A DNA stretch of 64,000 nt from an uncultured bacterium (GTDB taxonomy: Bacteria; Bacillota; Clostridia; Lachnospirales; Lachnospiraceae), in contig CAJMNR010000002.1 in the NCBI GenBank assembly GCA_905214875.1, positions 62,001 through 126,000 on the forward strand. The letters run 5' to 3'. The translations under genes and the position numbers were made by a program. Below the pieces are notes generated by a model. It was not told the origin of the DNA, did no database searches, and worked only from the letters and a program-made list of their open reading frames with translations. Of the stretch, positions 26,968 to 35,827 are shown piece by piece (positions within the stretch are counted from its first letter, which is position 1; each line of letters begins with the position of its first letter).

Positions 26968-29343
26968 ATGAACAAAAAGAAGATAGTTGTCTTTCTAGCA
27001 GCTATTGTAAGTTTATGTATTGTAATTTTTGTTGTGGCTACAAATAATGAAGCATATGCAACGAATAAAGGAACTGTGAATGCTACAAATCTAAATGTAA
27101 GGACAGGAGCAGGTACGAAATACAGTGTATTAACGGATAATAAGAAAAAAGTACAGTTAAACAAAGGCGCGACTGTTACAATCATTAGTGAAAAAAGTGG
27201 TTGGTACTATGTGAGTTTTAAGTTTAACAAAAAAACGTTGAAAGGTTATGTGTGTAAAGATTATGTAAAAGTCACTACAACCAAGGCAAAAGCTACGGCA
27301 ACACCAACACCATCAACTTCAAAGGTTACATCAGCGAAAAATGTAGTGTCGATTCCGGCGAAGGCAAGAGAGGCATTACGTGTAAGAACTAATGCGGGAA
27401 CGAATGCAAGCCAGTTAAAGGTAAGTGGAAAAGGAGTTACTCTTTCCAAAAACCAAAAAATTACGATTCGAAATGAAAAGATGATTGGCAGTGTGAAATG
27501 GTATTATATATCATTTACGCATTCAAAGAAGAACACATACGGATGGGTTTGTGGAGACTATGTGCAGCTTACATTAAGTAAGAATGTAAATGCCAAAGTA
27601 AGAACAAGCACGTACAAGATCCGTAAAGCAGAAGGAAATAGTGCAGCATACTTAAAAGTTGGCAGCAAAGTCGTTTCCTTATCGAAAAATACATCAGTAA
27701 AAATTGTTAAAGAAAAGTACAAGAATTCAAAACGCTGGTATCAGGTCAAATTTACGTACAATAAGAAGACGTATACAGGATATATTAATGCTGCAGATGT
27801 TAATTTTAAAGCAGCAACAACAACTACTACGAAGAAGACGGCAACACCAAAACCGACGGCGAAAGCAACAGTTAAGCCAACGGTTAAACCAACAGTTAAG
27901 CCGACAGCGACGGTAAAACCGACAGCGAAACCTTCTTCATCGACAACGAATTATACATTGACGACAGCTCAGTTTGAGAAGATGTTGAAAGATGAAGGAT
28001 TCCCAGAAGATTATAAAGTAGAGTTGAGAAAGCTTCATAAACTACATCCAACATGGAGATTTGAAGCAATGAATACAAACCTTGACTGGAGAACGGTCAT
28101 TACGAACCAGACTTCTACAAAGGGTAAGAATACAGTGCAAAAGAGCACACCACAATGGATCAGTAAAGCAACGGATGCATTTGATTATGTAAAGGACAAG
28201 CCGGTTGTTTGTGATTCTCCAAATTGGGTGACAGCATCCAAACAAGCGGTTGAATATTATATGGATCCTAGAAATTTCTTAACTGAGACATCGGTATTCC
28301 AGTTTGAGTTGTTAAGTTATAATTCAAAGACACAGACAAAAGCAATTTGTCAGTCAATGGTAAAAGGAACACCATTAGATGCAAGCTTTACGTATAAGAC
28401 AGATGCGGGAAAGAAAGTTACAATGACTTATGTAGATGCATTTATCGATGCAGCAGAGTATTCCAAAGTAAGTCCAGTCCATTTGATTGCAAGATGTAAG
28501 CAAGAAATTCTAAAAAGTTCAAATGGCAAGTTAGTATTTACGGATTCTGCAACAGGTAAAAAGAGCGGATACGAAGGATATTATAATTTCTTTAATATAG
28601 GAGCCTCTGATTCAGCTTCTGGTAATGCCATTGCAAATGGATTAAAATATGCAAAGAATGGTTCAAAAAATGCTGCCAAGAATGAAAGAATGTTTATTCC
28701 ATGGGATAACCCTTACAAAGCAATTATGGGCGGCGCCAAGTTTATCGGTGAAGGATATATCGAAGTAGGACAAGATACGCTATATCTTCAAAAGTTTAAT
28801 GTATCTACTTACAGTACACATTACCATCAGTATATGACCAACGTTCAGGCACCTGCGAGCGAAGCATATAAAACATATCAAGGATACAGTGAGCTTAACA
28901 ATCTTAACATTCCAATAGTATTTAAGATTCCGGTATTCCGTTCAGGTACGCTACCAACCAAAGTAAGTACCTATCCGGATAATTTAAGTGCTTATTATAA
29001 AAAGAGCTTTAACAATTATGTGTCGCAATTCCAGATTATCAATGCTTCCACGAATAAGAATATCGTGGCAACGTCGGTGAGTGGAGCGAATAAGTTCTAT
29101 CCGGACAATACGGCACATTCGTTTACGATCAATAGTGTTCCAAAAATCAAAATTGTTCCAACCGCAGCGCATTCTGCTGCGACAGTTACGATAACTGCAA
29201 AGCATAATTCGAGTGCGGCCAAGACGATTAAGTCGGGAGCGGAATATAATCTTGAAATTGGAACTACGGTATTTACAACTACGGTAAAAGCTGTAAATGG
29301 TGATACCAGAACGTATAAAACAACAGTAGTTCGTAATAAATAG
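26968..29343 (+). CDS. Secreted cell-wall hydrolase: three SH3b repeats, glucosaminidase domain, cadherin-like domain
   Basis: A 791-aa exported protein. A signal peptide (residues ~1-31, MNKKKIVVFLAAIVSLCIVI) is followed by three SH3b repeats (~35-105, ~125-200, ~205-275; the first has NLNVRTGAGTKYSVL), a Pro/Thr/Lys linker with KPTVKPT repeats (~280-330), and a ~270-residue domain like endo-beta-N-acetylglucosaminidases (WRFEAMNTNLDW, RNFLTETSVFQFE, SPVHLIARCKQEI with the likely catalytic Glu). The last ~100 residues form a cadherin-like beta-sandwich (PF12733 type). SH3b repeats should bind peptidoglycan while the enzyme cuts glycan strands. GGGAGGGAG precedes the ATG. It is followed by another secreted protein with the same C-terminal fold. 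Confidence 0.85.
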   Translation: MNKKKIVVFLAAIVSLCIVIFVVATNNEAYATNKGTVNATNLNVRTGAGTKYSVLTDNKKKVQLNKGATVTIISEKSGWYYVSFKFNKKTLKGYVCKDYVKVTTTKAKATATPTPSTSKVTSAKNVVSIPAKAREALRVRTNAGTNASQLKVSGKGVTLSKNQKITIRNEKMIGSVKWYYISFTHSKKNTYGWVCGDYVQLTLSKNVNAKVRTSTYKIRKAEGNSAAYLKVGSKVVSLSKNTSVKIVKEKYKNSKRWYQVKFTYNKKTYTGYINAADVNFKAATTTTTKKTATPKPTAKATVKPTVKPTVKPTATVKPTAKPSSSTTNYTLTTAQFEKMLKDEGFPEDYKVELRKLHKLHPTWRFEAMNTNLDWRTVITNQTSTKGKNTVQKSTPQWISKATDAFDYVKDKPVVCDSPNWVTASKQAVEYYMDPRNFLTETSVFQFELLSYNSKTQTKAICQSMVKGTPLDASFTYKTDAGKKVTMTYVDAFIDAAEYSKVSPVHLIARCKQEILKSSNGKLVFTDSATGKKSGYEGYYNFFNIGASDSASGNAIANGLKYAKNGSKNAAKNERMFIPWDNPYKAIMGGAKFIGEGYIEVGQDTLYLQKFNVSTYSTHYHQYMTNVQAPASEAYKTYQGYSELNNLNIPIVFKIPVFRSGTLPTKVSTYPDNLSAYYKKSFNNYVSQFQIINASTNKNIVATSVSGANKFYPDNTAHSFTINSVPKIKIVPTAAHSAATVTITAKHNSSAAKTIKSGAEYNLEIGTTVFTTTVKAVNGDTRTYKTTVVRNK

Positions 29344-29360
29344 AATGAAAGAATAACAGG

Positions 29361-29413
29361 ATAAGGTCAATTCTTGGCTTCGATAGGCAGGCTGGGAAAT
29401 TGACCTTATTCTA
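29361..29413 (+). terminator. Terminator after the glucosaminidase gene
   Basis: ATAAGGTCAATT and AATTGACCTTAT form a 12-bp perfect stem with an inner partial TTGGC/GCTGG pairing, followed by TCTAATTT. Confidence 0.75.
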
Positions 29414-29417
29414 ATTT

Positions 29418-29514
29418 ACGCGAACAACGAGCCAAAGTGAGGCTTGCATCACCTTGGCGACTGTCGTATAAACCTAGGAAACCCGCAGAGCGTGTTTCTT
29501 CTGGTTTACGTAGG
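29418..29514 (+). repeat. Terminator-adjacent repeat, copy A
   Basis: It has two modules. The first (29418-29469) shares ACGCG..CAACGAGC, GCTTGCAT.ACCTTGGCG and ACTGTCG with copy B at 38061. The second (29478-29502) is a 25-mer, GAAACCCGCAGAG then CGTGTTTCTTCT, also at 38120, 46849 (minus) and 52385. The second module folds into an imperfect hairpin, GAAAC.CGC/GCG.GTTTC. Confidence 0.8.
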
Positions 29515-29610
29515 TTTATGCTAGCGACGAAGACACTTTTTACATATTGATTTATGTATATAAATTCGGTAAAATCGTTATAGAGCGCAAAAGAAGGAGA
29601 GAATTACATA

Positions 29611-30864
29611 GTGAAAAGATATGTAAGGGACTTAAGAGGGATTTTGCTTATGATGTGTCTTGTAATAGGCATGGCAGCAGGCGAAAATCAAAAAGTGCAG
29701 GCAGCAAGTGCTTCTATCACATTGGCAGCCGTAACAGAACCAATTCAAAAGGGAGATTTATTTTCCATATCGGTAACATTGAAGAGTTCAAGTCAGATTG
29801 GCGAAGTCAATGCAAAGATAAAATACGATACAAATTGTTTGCAGTTTTCTACGGAGAACAGCATCTATAATGAAAATGATGGAGTAATTACCGTTACAGA
29901 TACTGTGGCAGAAGCAAGCAAGACGAAGAAATACATTCTTCAGTTTCGTGCCAATGAAGCAAAAACAGCAAGAATCTGGGTGGAAGGGACACCTCAGATC
30001 TATGATGCAGACGGCAATATATTAAGTGTATCAAAGAATGTGCTTTCATTCAGTGTTGGAGAAAAGACTGAGAAAAGCAGCAATAAGAATCTTTCCTCCC
30101 TTGCAATTAAAGAAGGAAGATTAGATCAGGCGTTTAGTAAATCCAATACTTCATATACAATGACAGTACCAAATGAAGTAAAGAATATTACTGTCATTGC
30201 AACTCCGGAGGAAGCCAAGTCTCAGGTGAAAATCACTGGTGCAGACAAGCTTTTAGTTGGAGAAAACAAAGTAGTCATAACTGTAACAAGTGAGACGAAA
30301 CGAACAAAAGAGTATACGATTGTTGTTACGAGGACAGCAACTTCGTCAAATGGTGCAGCTGTAACGGCAGGACCGGAAGAAACAAAGAACCCAGAAAAAG
30401 ACAGTGCAGATGTAGCGGTAACTCAACCGTCCGCATCGCCATCTTCTAAGGAGGAGAAAAAGAGCGAAGGCCTTGGGCAATACGAGTTCGTATCCCTTGA
30501 TAATATGCGTTTGCTTCCAAGTGGTTATTTATCTGTTCCGCTAGAAATTGATGAGAAGCGCGTAGATGCGTATCAATTAGAGAATCAGGCGGACAAAGAT
30601 TTATTTTTAGTGTATGCAAAGTTTGATGGTGGTTCACCATCCTTCTATCTATATGATCAGAAAGAAGGTACCATTCAAAGATATGTAGAAGTACAGGGAC
30701 AGTCTAAGCAGTTAGAAGAAACTGTTTCAGTTTCTGTTTACAATAGCAAAGTTGAGATGTTTGGAATCATCGTAGGGGTATGTGTTGGTATCATAGGACT
30801 ACTTGTGATTCTACTGATTCGACTCTATAGAAAATCAAAGGGTTACCAAAGAGATTTTGACTAA
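29611..30864 (+). CDS. Membrane-anchored extracellular protein with cohesin-like and cadherin-like domains
   Basis: A 417-aa protein starting at GTG 29611 behind AAGGAGAG. A signal peptide ends near AGENQKVQAAS. Residues ~35-150 resemble a cohesin-type beta-sandwich (ITLAAVTEPIQKGDLFSISV, GEVNAKIKYD, VITVTDT). Residues ~160-245 form a cadherin-like domain (NLSSLAIKEGRL, FSKSNTSYTMTVP, KEYTIVVTR), and a Ser/Pro/Glu/Lys-rich linker follows. A C-terminal span (MFGIIVGVCVGIIGLLVILLI) with basic RLYRKSKGYQR tail anchors it with the domains outside. No dockerin partner is in view, so cohesin function is unproven. It probably works at the cell wall. Confidence 0.75.
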   Translation: MKRYVRDLRGILLMMCLVIGMAAGENQKVQAASASITLAAVTEPIQKGDLFSISVTLKSSSQIGEVNAKIKYDTNCLQFSTENSIYNENDGVITVTDTVAEASKTKKYILQFRANEAKTARIWVEGTPQIYDADGNILSVSKNVLSFSVGEKTEKSSNKNLSSLAIKEGRLDQAFSKSNTSYTMTVPNEVKNITVIATPEEAKSQVKITGADKLLVGENKVVITVTSETKRTKEYTIVVTRTATSSNGAAVTAGPEETKNPEKDSADVAVTQPSASPSSKEEKKSEGLGQYEFVSLDNMRLLPSGYLSVPLEIDEKRVDAYQLENQADKDLFLVYAKFDGGSPSFYLYDQKEGTIQRYVEVQGQSKQLEETVSVSVYNSKVEMFGIIVGVCVGIIGLLVILLIRLYRKSKGYQRDFD

Positions 30865-30896
30865 AGGGCCATCGTTGTAGACGATATGGCCCTTTG
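30863..30896 (+). terminator. Terminator after the cohesin-like gene
   Basis: AAGGGCCATCGT and ACGATATGGCCCTT pair with a one-base bulge. The T tract is short (TTTGG), so termination may be partial. Confidence 0.6.
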
Positions 30897-31061
30897 GCCA
30901 TACATAGGAGAAAATCCAACTAAGAAATGAGAAAAATGATGTATAGAATGGTAACATTTGTCTCAGAATACATAAGATATAAATGTGAAAGTTTAATAAA
31001 ATGGATAGATAAGGCTATGAGAAATCTGGTTATACTATTATAATAGTTTATAGAGAATTAC

Positions 31062-31107
31062 TTGAAGTTGTATGAAATATTTGTTATATTTTATATATAA
31101 CAAATAT
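31062..31107 (+). promoter_or_regulatory. gntR-mcsA-mcsB-clpC promoter with 12-bp inverted-repeat operator
   Basis: TTGAAG (31062-31067), 17-bp spacer, TATATT (31085-31090). ATATTTGTTATA (31077-31088) and TATAACAAATAT (31096-31107) are a perfect 12-bp inverted repeat with a 7-nt spacer that covers the -10 box. The size and symmetry suit a dimeric GntR repressor, most simply the gene right downstream. No CtsR-type GGTCAAA heptads are present. Confidence 0.75.
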
Positions 31108-31126
31108 AATAAACGGAGGCGATTTT

Positions 31127-31501
31127 GTGATAGTGCGTATTGATTTTAACAGTGATGAAGCATTATACATGCAACTATATAACCAGATCATAATCGGTAT
31201 AGCCAATTCTGAGATTCGACAAGGGGAAAACCTCCCTTCGGTGCGTGACCTCGCTGATGATATTGGAATTAATATGCATACAGTTAACAAGGCATATAGT
31301 ATCTTGCGTCAGGAAGGGTATTTAAAGCTTGACCGTAGAAAAGGAGCTGTCATTGCCATTGATGCAGATGGTTATAAGGCGAAGATGGAGCTGAATAACG
31401 AGCTCAAAGTATTGTTAGCAAAAGCAATTTGCCATGGAATAAAAAGAGAAGAGGTACATGACCTAATTGACGAAATCTATGAAGAGTATGGATGTGAATA
31501 G
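31127..31501 (+). CDS. GntR-family transcriptional regulator (YtrA-type) heading the clpC operon
   Basis: A 124-aa regulator starting at GTG 31127 behind CGGAGG. The winged HTH covers residues ~10-75 (YMQLYNQIIIGI, LPSVRDLADDIGINMHTVNKAY, ILRQEGYLKLDRRKGAVI). The short C-terminal part (~50 residues, two helices) places it in the YtrA subfamily, whose members usually control ABC transporters. Here it lies 28 nt before mcsA, where CtsR sits in B. subtilis. The perfect inverted repeat over the promoter suggests autorepression of the operon. The signal it senses cannot be read. Confidence 0.87.
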   Translation: MIVRIDFNSDEALYMQLYNQIIIGIANSEIRQGENLPSVRDLADDIGINMHTVNKAYSILRQEGYLKLDRRKGAVIAIDADGYKAKMELNNELKVLLAKAICHGIKREEVHDLIDEIYEEYGCE

Positions 31502-31529
31502 TTAGCTAAACATTAGGAGGGGTATTTTA

Positions 31530-32075
31530 ATGCTCTGTGATAAATGCAAGAAGCGAAAGGCAACAATATATTATACAGAAATTGTGAATGGAGAAAAAAA
31601 GGAACAGCATTTGTGCGAGGCATGTGCAGCAGAGTATGGTGAATTCCAATCGTTTGTAAGTGGAAAGCAACTCTCACTAAGCAATTTATTATCTAATATC
31701 TTGAGTAACTATAGTGCAGATGATCCTAAGCCAAAGGAGGATGAGGTGAAAGCCGTGATTCAATGTGAACGTTGTGGTATGACTTATGATGCTTTTTTAC
31801 AAGGGGAAAAGTTTGGATGTGCACAGTGCTATACAAGCTTTGGAAAACAATTAGAAAAGAGCTTCAGACAACTTCACGGTGCAGTCAGCCATGTTGGGAA
31901 GAAACCAATTGGCTTTTTGAGTCAGATGGATAAAATCGTGAATGATTTATCTGAGGTAGACATACTCTCCATACGACTGCAGGATGCGATCGAAAAAGAA
32001 GAATTTGAGAGTGCGGCTTTGTTACGTGATCAGATTCGTGCGCTGAAGGCAAAGGAGGAGTCACACAATGTATAA
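31530..32075 (+). CDS. mcsA: McsA-like zinc-finger protein with UVR motif
   Basis: A 181-aa protein. Two N-terminal Cys pairs (C3/C6 and C29/C32), then a second zinc site IQCERCG and FGCAQCY around residues ~73-98, and a C-terminal UVR motif (RLQDAIEKEEFESAALLRDQI). In B. subtilis McsA binds and activates the arginine kinase McsB and responds to metal and thiol stress. All eight Cys are kept. The start is behind AGGAGGGG. The end overlaps mcsB by 8 bp. Confidence 0.9.
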   Translation: MLCDKCKKRKATIYYTEIVNGEKKEQHLCEACAAEYGEFQSFVSGKQLSLSNLLSNILSNYSADDPKPKEDEVKAVIQCERCGMTYDAFLQGEKFGCAQCYTSFGKQLEKSFRQLHGAVSHVGKKPIGFLSQMDKIVNDLSEVDILSIRLQDAIEKEEFESAALLRDQIRALKAKEESHNV

Positions 32076-33102
32076 ATGGTTTGATGAGCAAGGTGATGAT
32101 TCAGATGTGGTATTTGCTTCAAAGGTTCGGTTGGCAAGAAACTTAACGAAGTATCCATTCGCTAAGAAGATATCAGATAGCGAGTCGATTCAGCTGGTGG
32201 AAGAAGTTATCGGGAAGTTTGAACATGAAAGCAAAGAAACAAATCAGTATATGGGCTGTAACCTAGGAGAGCTAAGCGAAGCAGAGCGTTTGGCAATGGT
32301 AGAAAGACATCTGTTAAGCAAAGGAATGGCGGTCAAAAAGCAGTGTTGCGGCCTTGTCATGGCAGAAGATGAGTCAGTATCTGTCATGGTCAATGAAGAA
32401 GACCACCTGATTATCCAGTCTTTAGTTGCGGGAAAGAATATGAAGCAGGTGTTTGAGAAAGCCAATGCCATGGATGATTATCTTTCAGAAGCATTTGAGA
32501 TTGCGTTTAGTGAAAAATATGGATATTTAACTTCCTCTCCATCCAATGTGGGAACTGGACTAAATGTCTCCTATTATCTTTTCCTTCCTGCATTAGGTGG
32601 GGCTGGCAAGATCAAAAGGCTTGCAGAGGAAGTAGGAAAATACCATGTGACCCTTCAAGGAATATATGCAGAAGGAACGGATGGATTGGGAAGCTTATAT
32701 GAATTATCAAGTCAAAAGACAATGGGAATTACTGAAGAGGAGATTATCGCCAATTTAGAAACAATCGCTCTTCAAATTATCAAACAAGAGCGAAAACGAC
32801 GCGAATATGTTTTGGTAAATAATTTCGATGAGATTGAAGATCAGGTATATCGCTCCTATGGAGTGTTAAAATATGCAAAGCAGATGAATTCCAAAGATGC
32901 AATGACATTGTTGTCCCAAATTAAGTTTGGAGCCGATACAAATATTATCAAATTTACAGTACCGGTGAATATCTACAAGATTATGATGGAGATTCAGCCG
33001 TATTCTTTACAGTGTCAAAATGGAAAGAGCGTTGGAAGTAAAGTACGGGATAAACTTAGAGCAGGGTATTTAAACGAGATGCTTCCCGAAATCGCAGTGT
33101 AA
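32068..33102 (+). CDS. mcsB: McsB-type protein arginine kinase with several altered active-site residues
   Basis: A 344-aa phosphagen-kinase-fold protein. In B. subtilis McsB phosphorylates arginines to mark proteins for ClpCP. The fold is clear: ASKVRLARN (R21, R24 kept), NEEDHLIIQ, LTSSPSNVGTGLNVS, VTLQGIYAEGT and the RDxxRA phosphoarginine pocket (R327-D328...R331). Compared with typical McsB from memory, EDHxRIQ has Ile instead of Arg (I115), the TxCPTN Cys is Ser (S157), GTGxRAS has Asn instead of Arg (N166), and RGxYGEG has Gln instead of Arg (Q197). These are nucleotide- or substrate-binding positions, so kinase activity may be lost or changed. Both acidic residues (EEDH, AEGT) remain. 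It overlaps mcsA by 8 bp. Confidence 0.88.
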   Translation: MYKWFDEQGDDSDVVFASKVRLARNLTKYPFAKKISDSESIQLVEEVIGKFEHESKETNQYMGCNLGELSEAERLAMVERHLLSKGMAVKKQCCGLVMAEDESVSVMVNEEDHLIIQSLVAGKNMKQVFEKANAMDDYLSEAFEIAFSEKYGYLTSSPSNVGTGLNVSYYLFLPALGGAGKIKRLAEEVGKYHVTLQGIYAEGTDGLGSLYELSSQKTMGITEEEIIANLETIALQIIKQERKRREYVLVNNFDEIEDQVYRSYGVLKYAKQMNSKDAMTLLSQIKFGADTNIIKFTVPVNIYKIMMEIQPYSLQCQNGKSVGSKVRDKLRAGYLNEMLPEIAV

Positions 33103-33158
33103 GCAAACATTTAGTTAAGATATATGCGATAGAATGAAAGAAGTAGGAGGAAAAAACT

Positions 33159-35612
33159 ATGCAAGAGAGATTTACAGAGGATGCCAAAGAGGCAATTGCA
33201 ATTGCAACAGATGCAGCCTATCGGTTATCACATAATTATATCGGAACAGAACATTTACTAATTGGTTTAGTTGGTGCTTCTGGCGTAGCTTCAAGAGTAT
33301 TAGAAGAGCATGGCGTAGAAGAAGATAAGATCATTGATCTTGTAAATCAGTTAATCGCGCCAAATACGAATATTGAAGTATTGGAGACGGACAATTTTAC
33401 CCCAAGGGCAAAACGAATTCTCTTATTAGGTGAGAAAGAAGCCTCCAGATTAAAGAGTGCCAAAGTTGGTACAGAACATATCTTATTGGCATTAATTAAG
33501 GAAACAGATTGTATTGCAGTTCGTTTGCTAAATACATTAGGTATCAATGTACAAAAAGTGTACATCGATATTCTTACTGCGATCGGTCATGATCCAAATG
33601 TAGCAAAGACAGAATATATGTCCAATAAAAATAAAGCAAAGCAGAAGAGCTCTACAGCTACTCTAGACCAGTACTCAAGAGATTTAACACAGTACGCAAG
33701 AGAAGGAAAACTAGATCCAGTAATCGGAAGAGAAACTGAGATTGAACGTGTGATCCAGATTCTTAGCAGACGTACAAAGAACAATCCTTGCTTGATTGGT
33801 GAACCAGGTGTAGGTAAAACAGCGATAGCGGAAGGTCTTGCTAGAAAAATCGTAGAAGGAGATGTTCCAGATACGATTAAAGACAAACGTCTTGTAACCC
33901 TTGATTTATCAGGAATTGTTGCAGGAAGTAAATACCGTGGTGAGTTCGAAGAACGTATTAAAAAAGTAATCCAAGAAGTTATGAATGACGGAAATATCTT
34001 ATTGTTCATTGACGAGATTCATACAATCATTGGAGCCGGTGGTGCAGAAGGTGCCATTGATGCATCGAATATATTAAAGCCTTCGTTAGCAAGAGGCGAG
34101 ATTCAATTAATTGGTGCGACGACAAGAGAAGAGTATCGTAAGCATATCGAAAAAGATTCCGCATTGGAACGTAGATTCCAGCCAGTCGTTGTAGAAGAGC
34201 CAAGTGAAGAGGAAACAATTCAAATCTTAAAAGGGCTTCGTGAAGCTTATGAGATGCATCATAAAGTTACGATTACAGACGATGCAATCGAAGCAGCTGT
34301 AAAACTTTCCATTCGTTATGTAAATGATAGATATCTTCCAGATAAGGCAATCGATATTATTGATGAGGCATCAAGCAAGGTGAGATTAAGCACTTATATG
34401 ACGCATCCAAGAATCAAAGAGATTGAGCTTTTAAATATTAAGTTAGAAGAAGAGAAGGAATCAGCAATTAAGCGTGAAGCTTATGAGAAAGCTGGAGAAA
34501 TCAAGAAACAGCAGTTAGCAAATAATGAAGAGTTAGCCAAGTTAAAAGAAGAGGAAACAATCAAACGCAAAGAGCAAAAGCTTGTTGTAACTGAAAAAGA
34601 AGTTGCTGAAATCATATCAAGCTGGACGAAGATTCCTGTTCAGAAATTAGAAGAGGAAGAAAGCAAGCGATTGATGGAACTTGAAAAGACACTTCATGAC
34701 CGTGTCATCGGACAGGAAGAAGCAGTGGTGGCTGTAAGTAAAGCTATCAGAAGAGGAAGGGTTGGATTAAAAGATCCAAAACGTCCAATTGGTTCTTTCT
34801 TATTCCTTGGACCAACTGGTGTTGGAAAGACAGAGCTTTGCAAGGCATTAAGTGAAGCAATGTTTGGTACTGAGAATTCCATGATTCGTGTTGATATGTC
34901 AGAATATATGGAGAAGCATAGTGTGTCCAAAATCATTGGATCTCCTCCAGGATATGTTGGCTATGAAGAAGGTGGACAACTTAGTGAGAAAGTTCGACAG
35001 AATCCATATAGCGTAATCTTATTTGATGAGATTGAAAAAGCGCATCCAGATGTATTTAATATCTTGTTACAAGTGTTAGATGATGGGCATATCACAGATG
35101 CACAAGGAAGGAAAGTAAGCTTTAAGAATACGATAATTATTATGACTTCTAATGCAGGTGCATCTAGAATCATTGCTCCAAAACTATTAGGATTTAGTTC
35201 TAAGACAGATGAGCAGGCTTCTTATCAGCATATGAAAGAGGGCGTTATGGAAGAAGTAAAACGCTTATTTAAGCCGGAATTCTTAAATCGTATTGATGAA
35301 GTAATCGTATTCCATGCTCTTGTGAAGGAAGATCTTAAGAAGATTGTTGACATCATGATGAAAGAAATTAATACAAGAATCCGTAATCAGATGGAAATTG
35401 AGTTGACGTTCGAAGAGCAAGTAAAAGACTTTATCGTAGAACAGAATAAAGAGCTTAATTATGGCGCAAGACCATTAAGAAGGGCATTACAGACGCATAT
35501 TGAAGATCCACTTGCAGAAGAGATTCTTGCAGGAAAGATTTCGTCTGGAGATCGCGTCTTAGTTGGATTGACAGATAAAAAGATTACGTTTACGTCACAA
35601 AAAGAAAGTTAA
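33159..35612 (+). CDS. clpC: AAA+ chaperone ClpC (ATP-binding subunit of ClpCP protease)
   Basis: An 817-aa class I Clp ATPase that unfolds substrates for ClpP. The N-domain has two repeats, each with the GTEH motif whose Glu binds phosphoarginine in B. subtilis ClpC (residues ~30 and ~108). D1 has Walker A GEPGVGKTA and Walker B LLFIDEIH; the middle coiled-coil M-domain covers ~400-470; D2 has GPTGVGKTE, VILFDEIEKAHPDVFN, sensor-2 GARPLRRA and a C-terminal sheet. It lies 56 nt after mcsB in the same operon. Length is normal. Confidence 0.96.
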   Translation: MQERFTEDAKEAIAIATDAAYRLSHNYIGTEHLLIGLVGASGVASRVLEEHGVEEDKIIDLVNQLIAPNTNIEVLETDNFTPRAKRILLLGEKEASRLKSAKVGTEHILLALIKETDCIAVRLLNTLGINVQKVYIDILTAIGHDPNVAKTEYMSNKNKAKQKSSTATLDQYSRDLTQYAREGKLDPVIGRETEIERVIQILSRRTKNNPCLIGEPGVGKTAIAEGLARKIVEGDVPDTIKDKRLVTLDLSGIVAGSKYRGEFEERIKKVIQEVMNDGNILLFIDEIHTIIGAGGAEGAIDASNILKPSLARGEIQLIGATTREEYRKHIEKDSALERRFQPVVVEEPSEEETIQILKGLREAYEMHHKVTITDDAIEAAVKLSIRYVNDRYLPDKAIDIIDEASSKVRLSTYMTHPRIKEIELLNIKLEEEKESAIKREAYEKAGEIKKQQLANNEELAKLKEEETIKRKEQKLVVTEKEVAEIISSWTKIPVQKLEEEESKRLMELEKTLHDRVIGQEEAVVAVSKAIRRGRVGLKDPKRPIGSFLFLGPTGVGKTELCKALSEAMFGTENSMIRVDMSEYMEKHSVSKIIGSPPGYVGYEEGGQLSEKVRQNPYSVILFDEIEKAHPDVFNILLQVLDDGHITDAQGRKVSFKNTIIIMTSNAGASRIIAPKLLGFSSKTDEQASYQHMKEGVMEEVKRLFKPEFLNRIDEVIVFHALVKEDLKKIVDIMMKEINTRIRNQMEIELTFEEQVKDFIVEQNKELNYGARPLRRALQTHIEDPLAEEILAGKISSGDRVLVGLTDKKITFTSQKES

Positions 35613-35827
35613 TTATACCGAAACTGACGGTGTATTACACTTTCATATAAATTTCACATTCAAGCCAATAGATTTTACTAGTAATATAGGTCGATTTATA
35701 CTATAATAATGGATAAGAGGAATACCTTGGCAGAGAATATGAAAGATGTAATATACAACGTTAAGAGTATCAATCTTAGATGGAATAGAACACCTAAATG
35801 GAAGGATAAATTAGGAGGATATTAAAA

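Noticed and set aside
27836..27940. Short tandem repeats as a possible CRISPR or satellite
   Set aside because: They encode the Pro/Thr/Lys linker (KPTVKPT) of the wall hydrolase; repeats keep codon phase and there are no spacers. The +1 frame over the same region is a low-complexity shadow.
29359..29520. Structured non-coding RNA gene between the two secreted-protein genes
   Set aside because: The structure is explained by a terminator plus repeat copy A; no separate promoter is visible.
30897..31126. CtsR binding site before the clpC operon
   Set aside because: No GGTCAAA heptad repeats on either strand of the region; only the AT-rich 12-bp inverted repeat is present.
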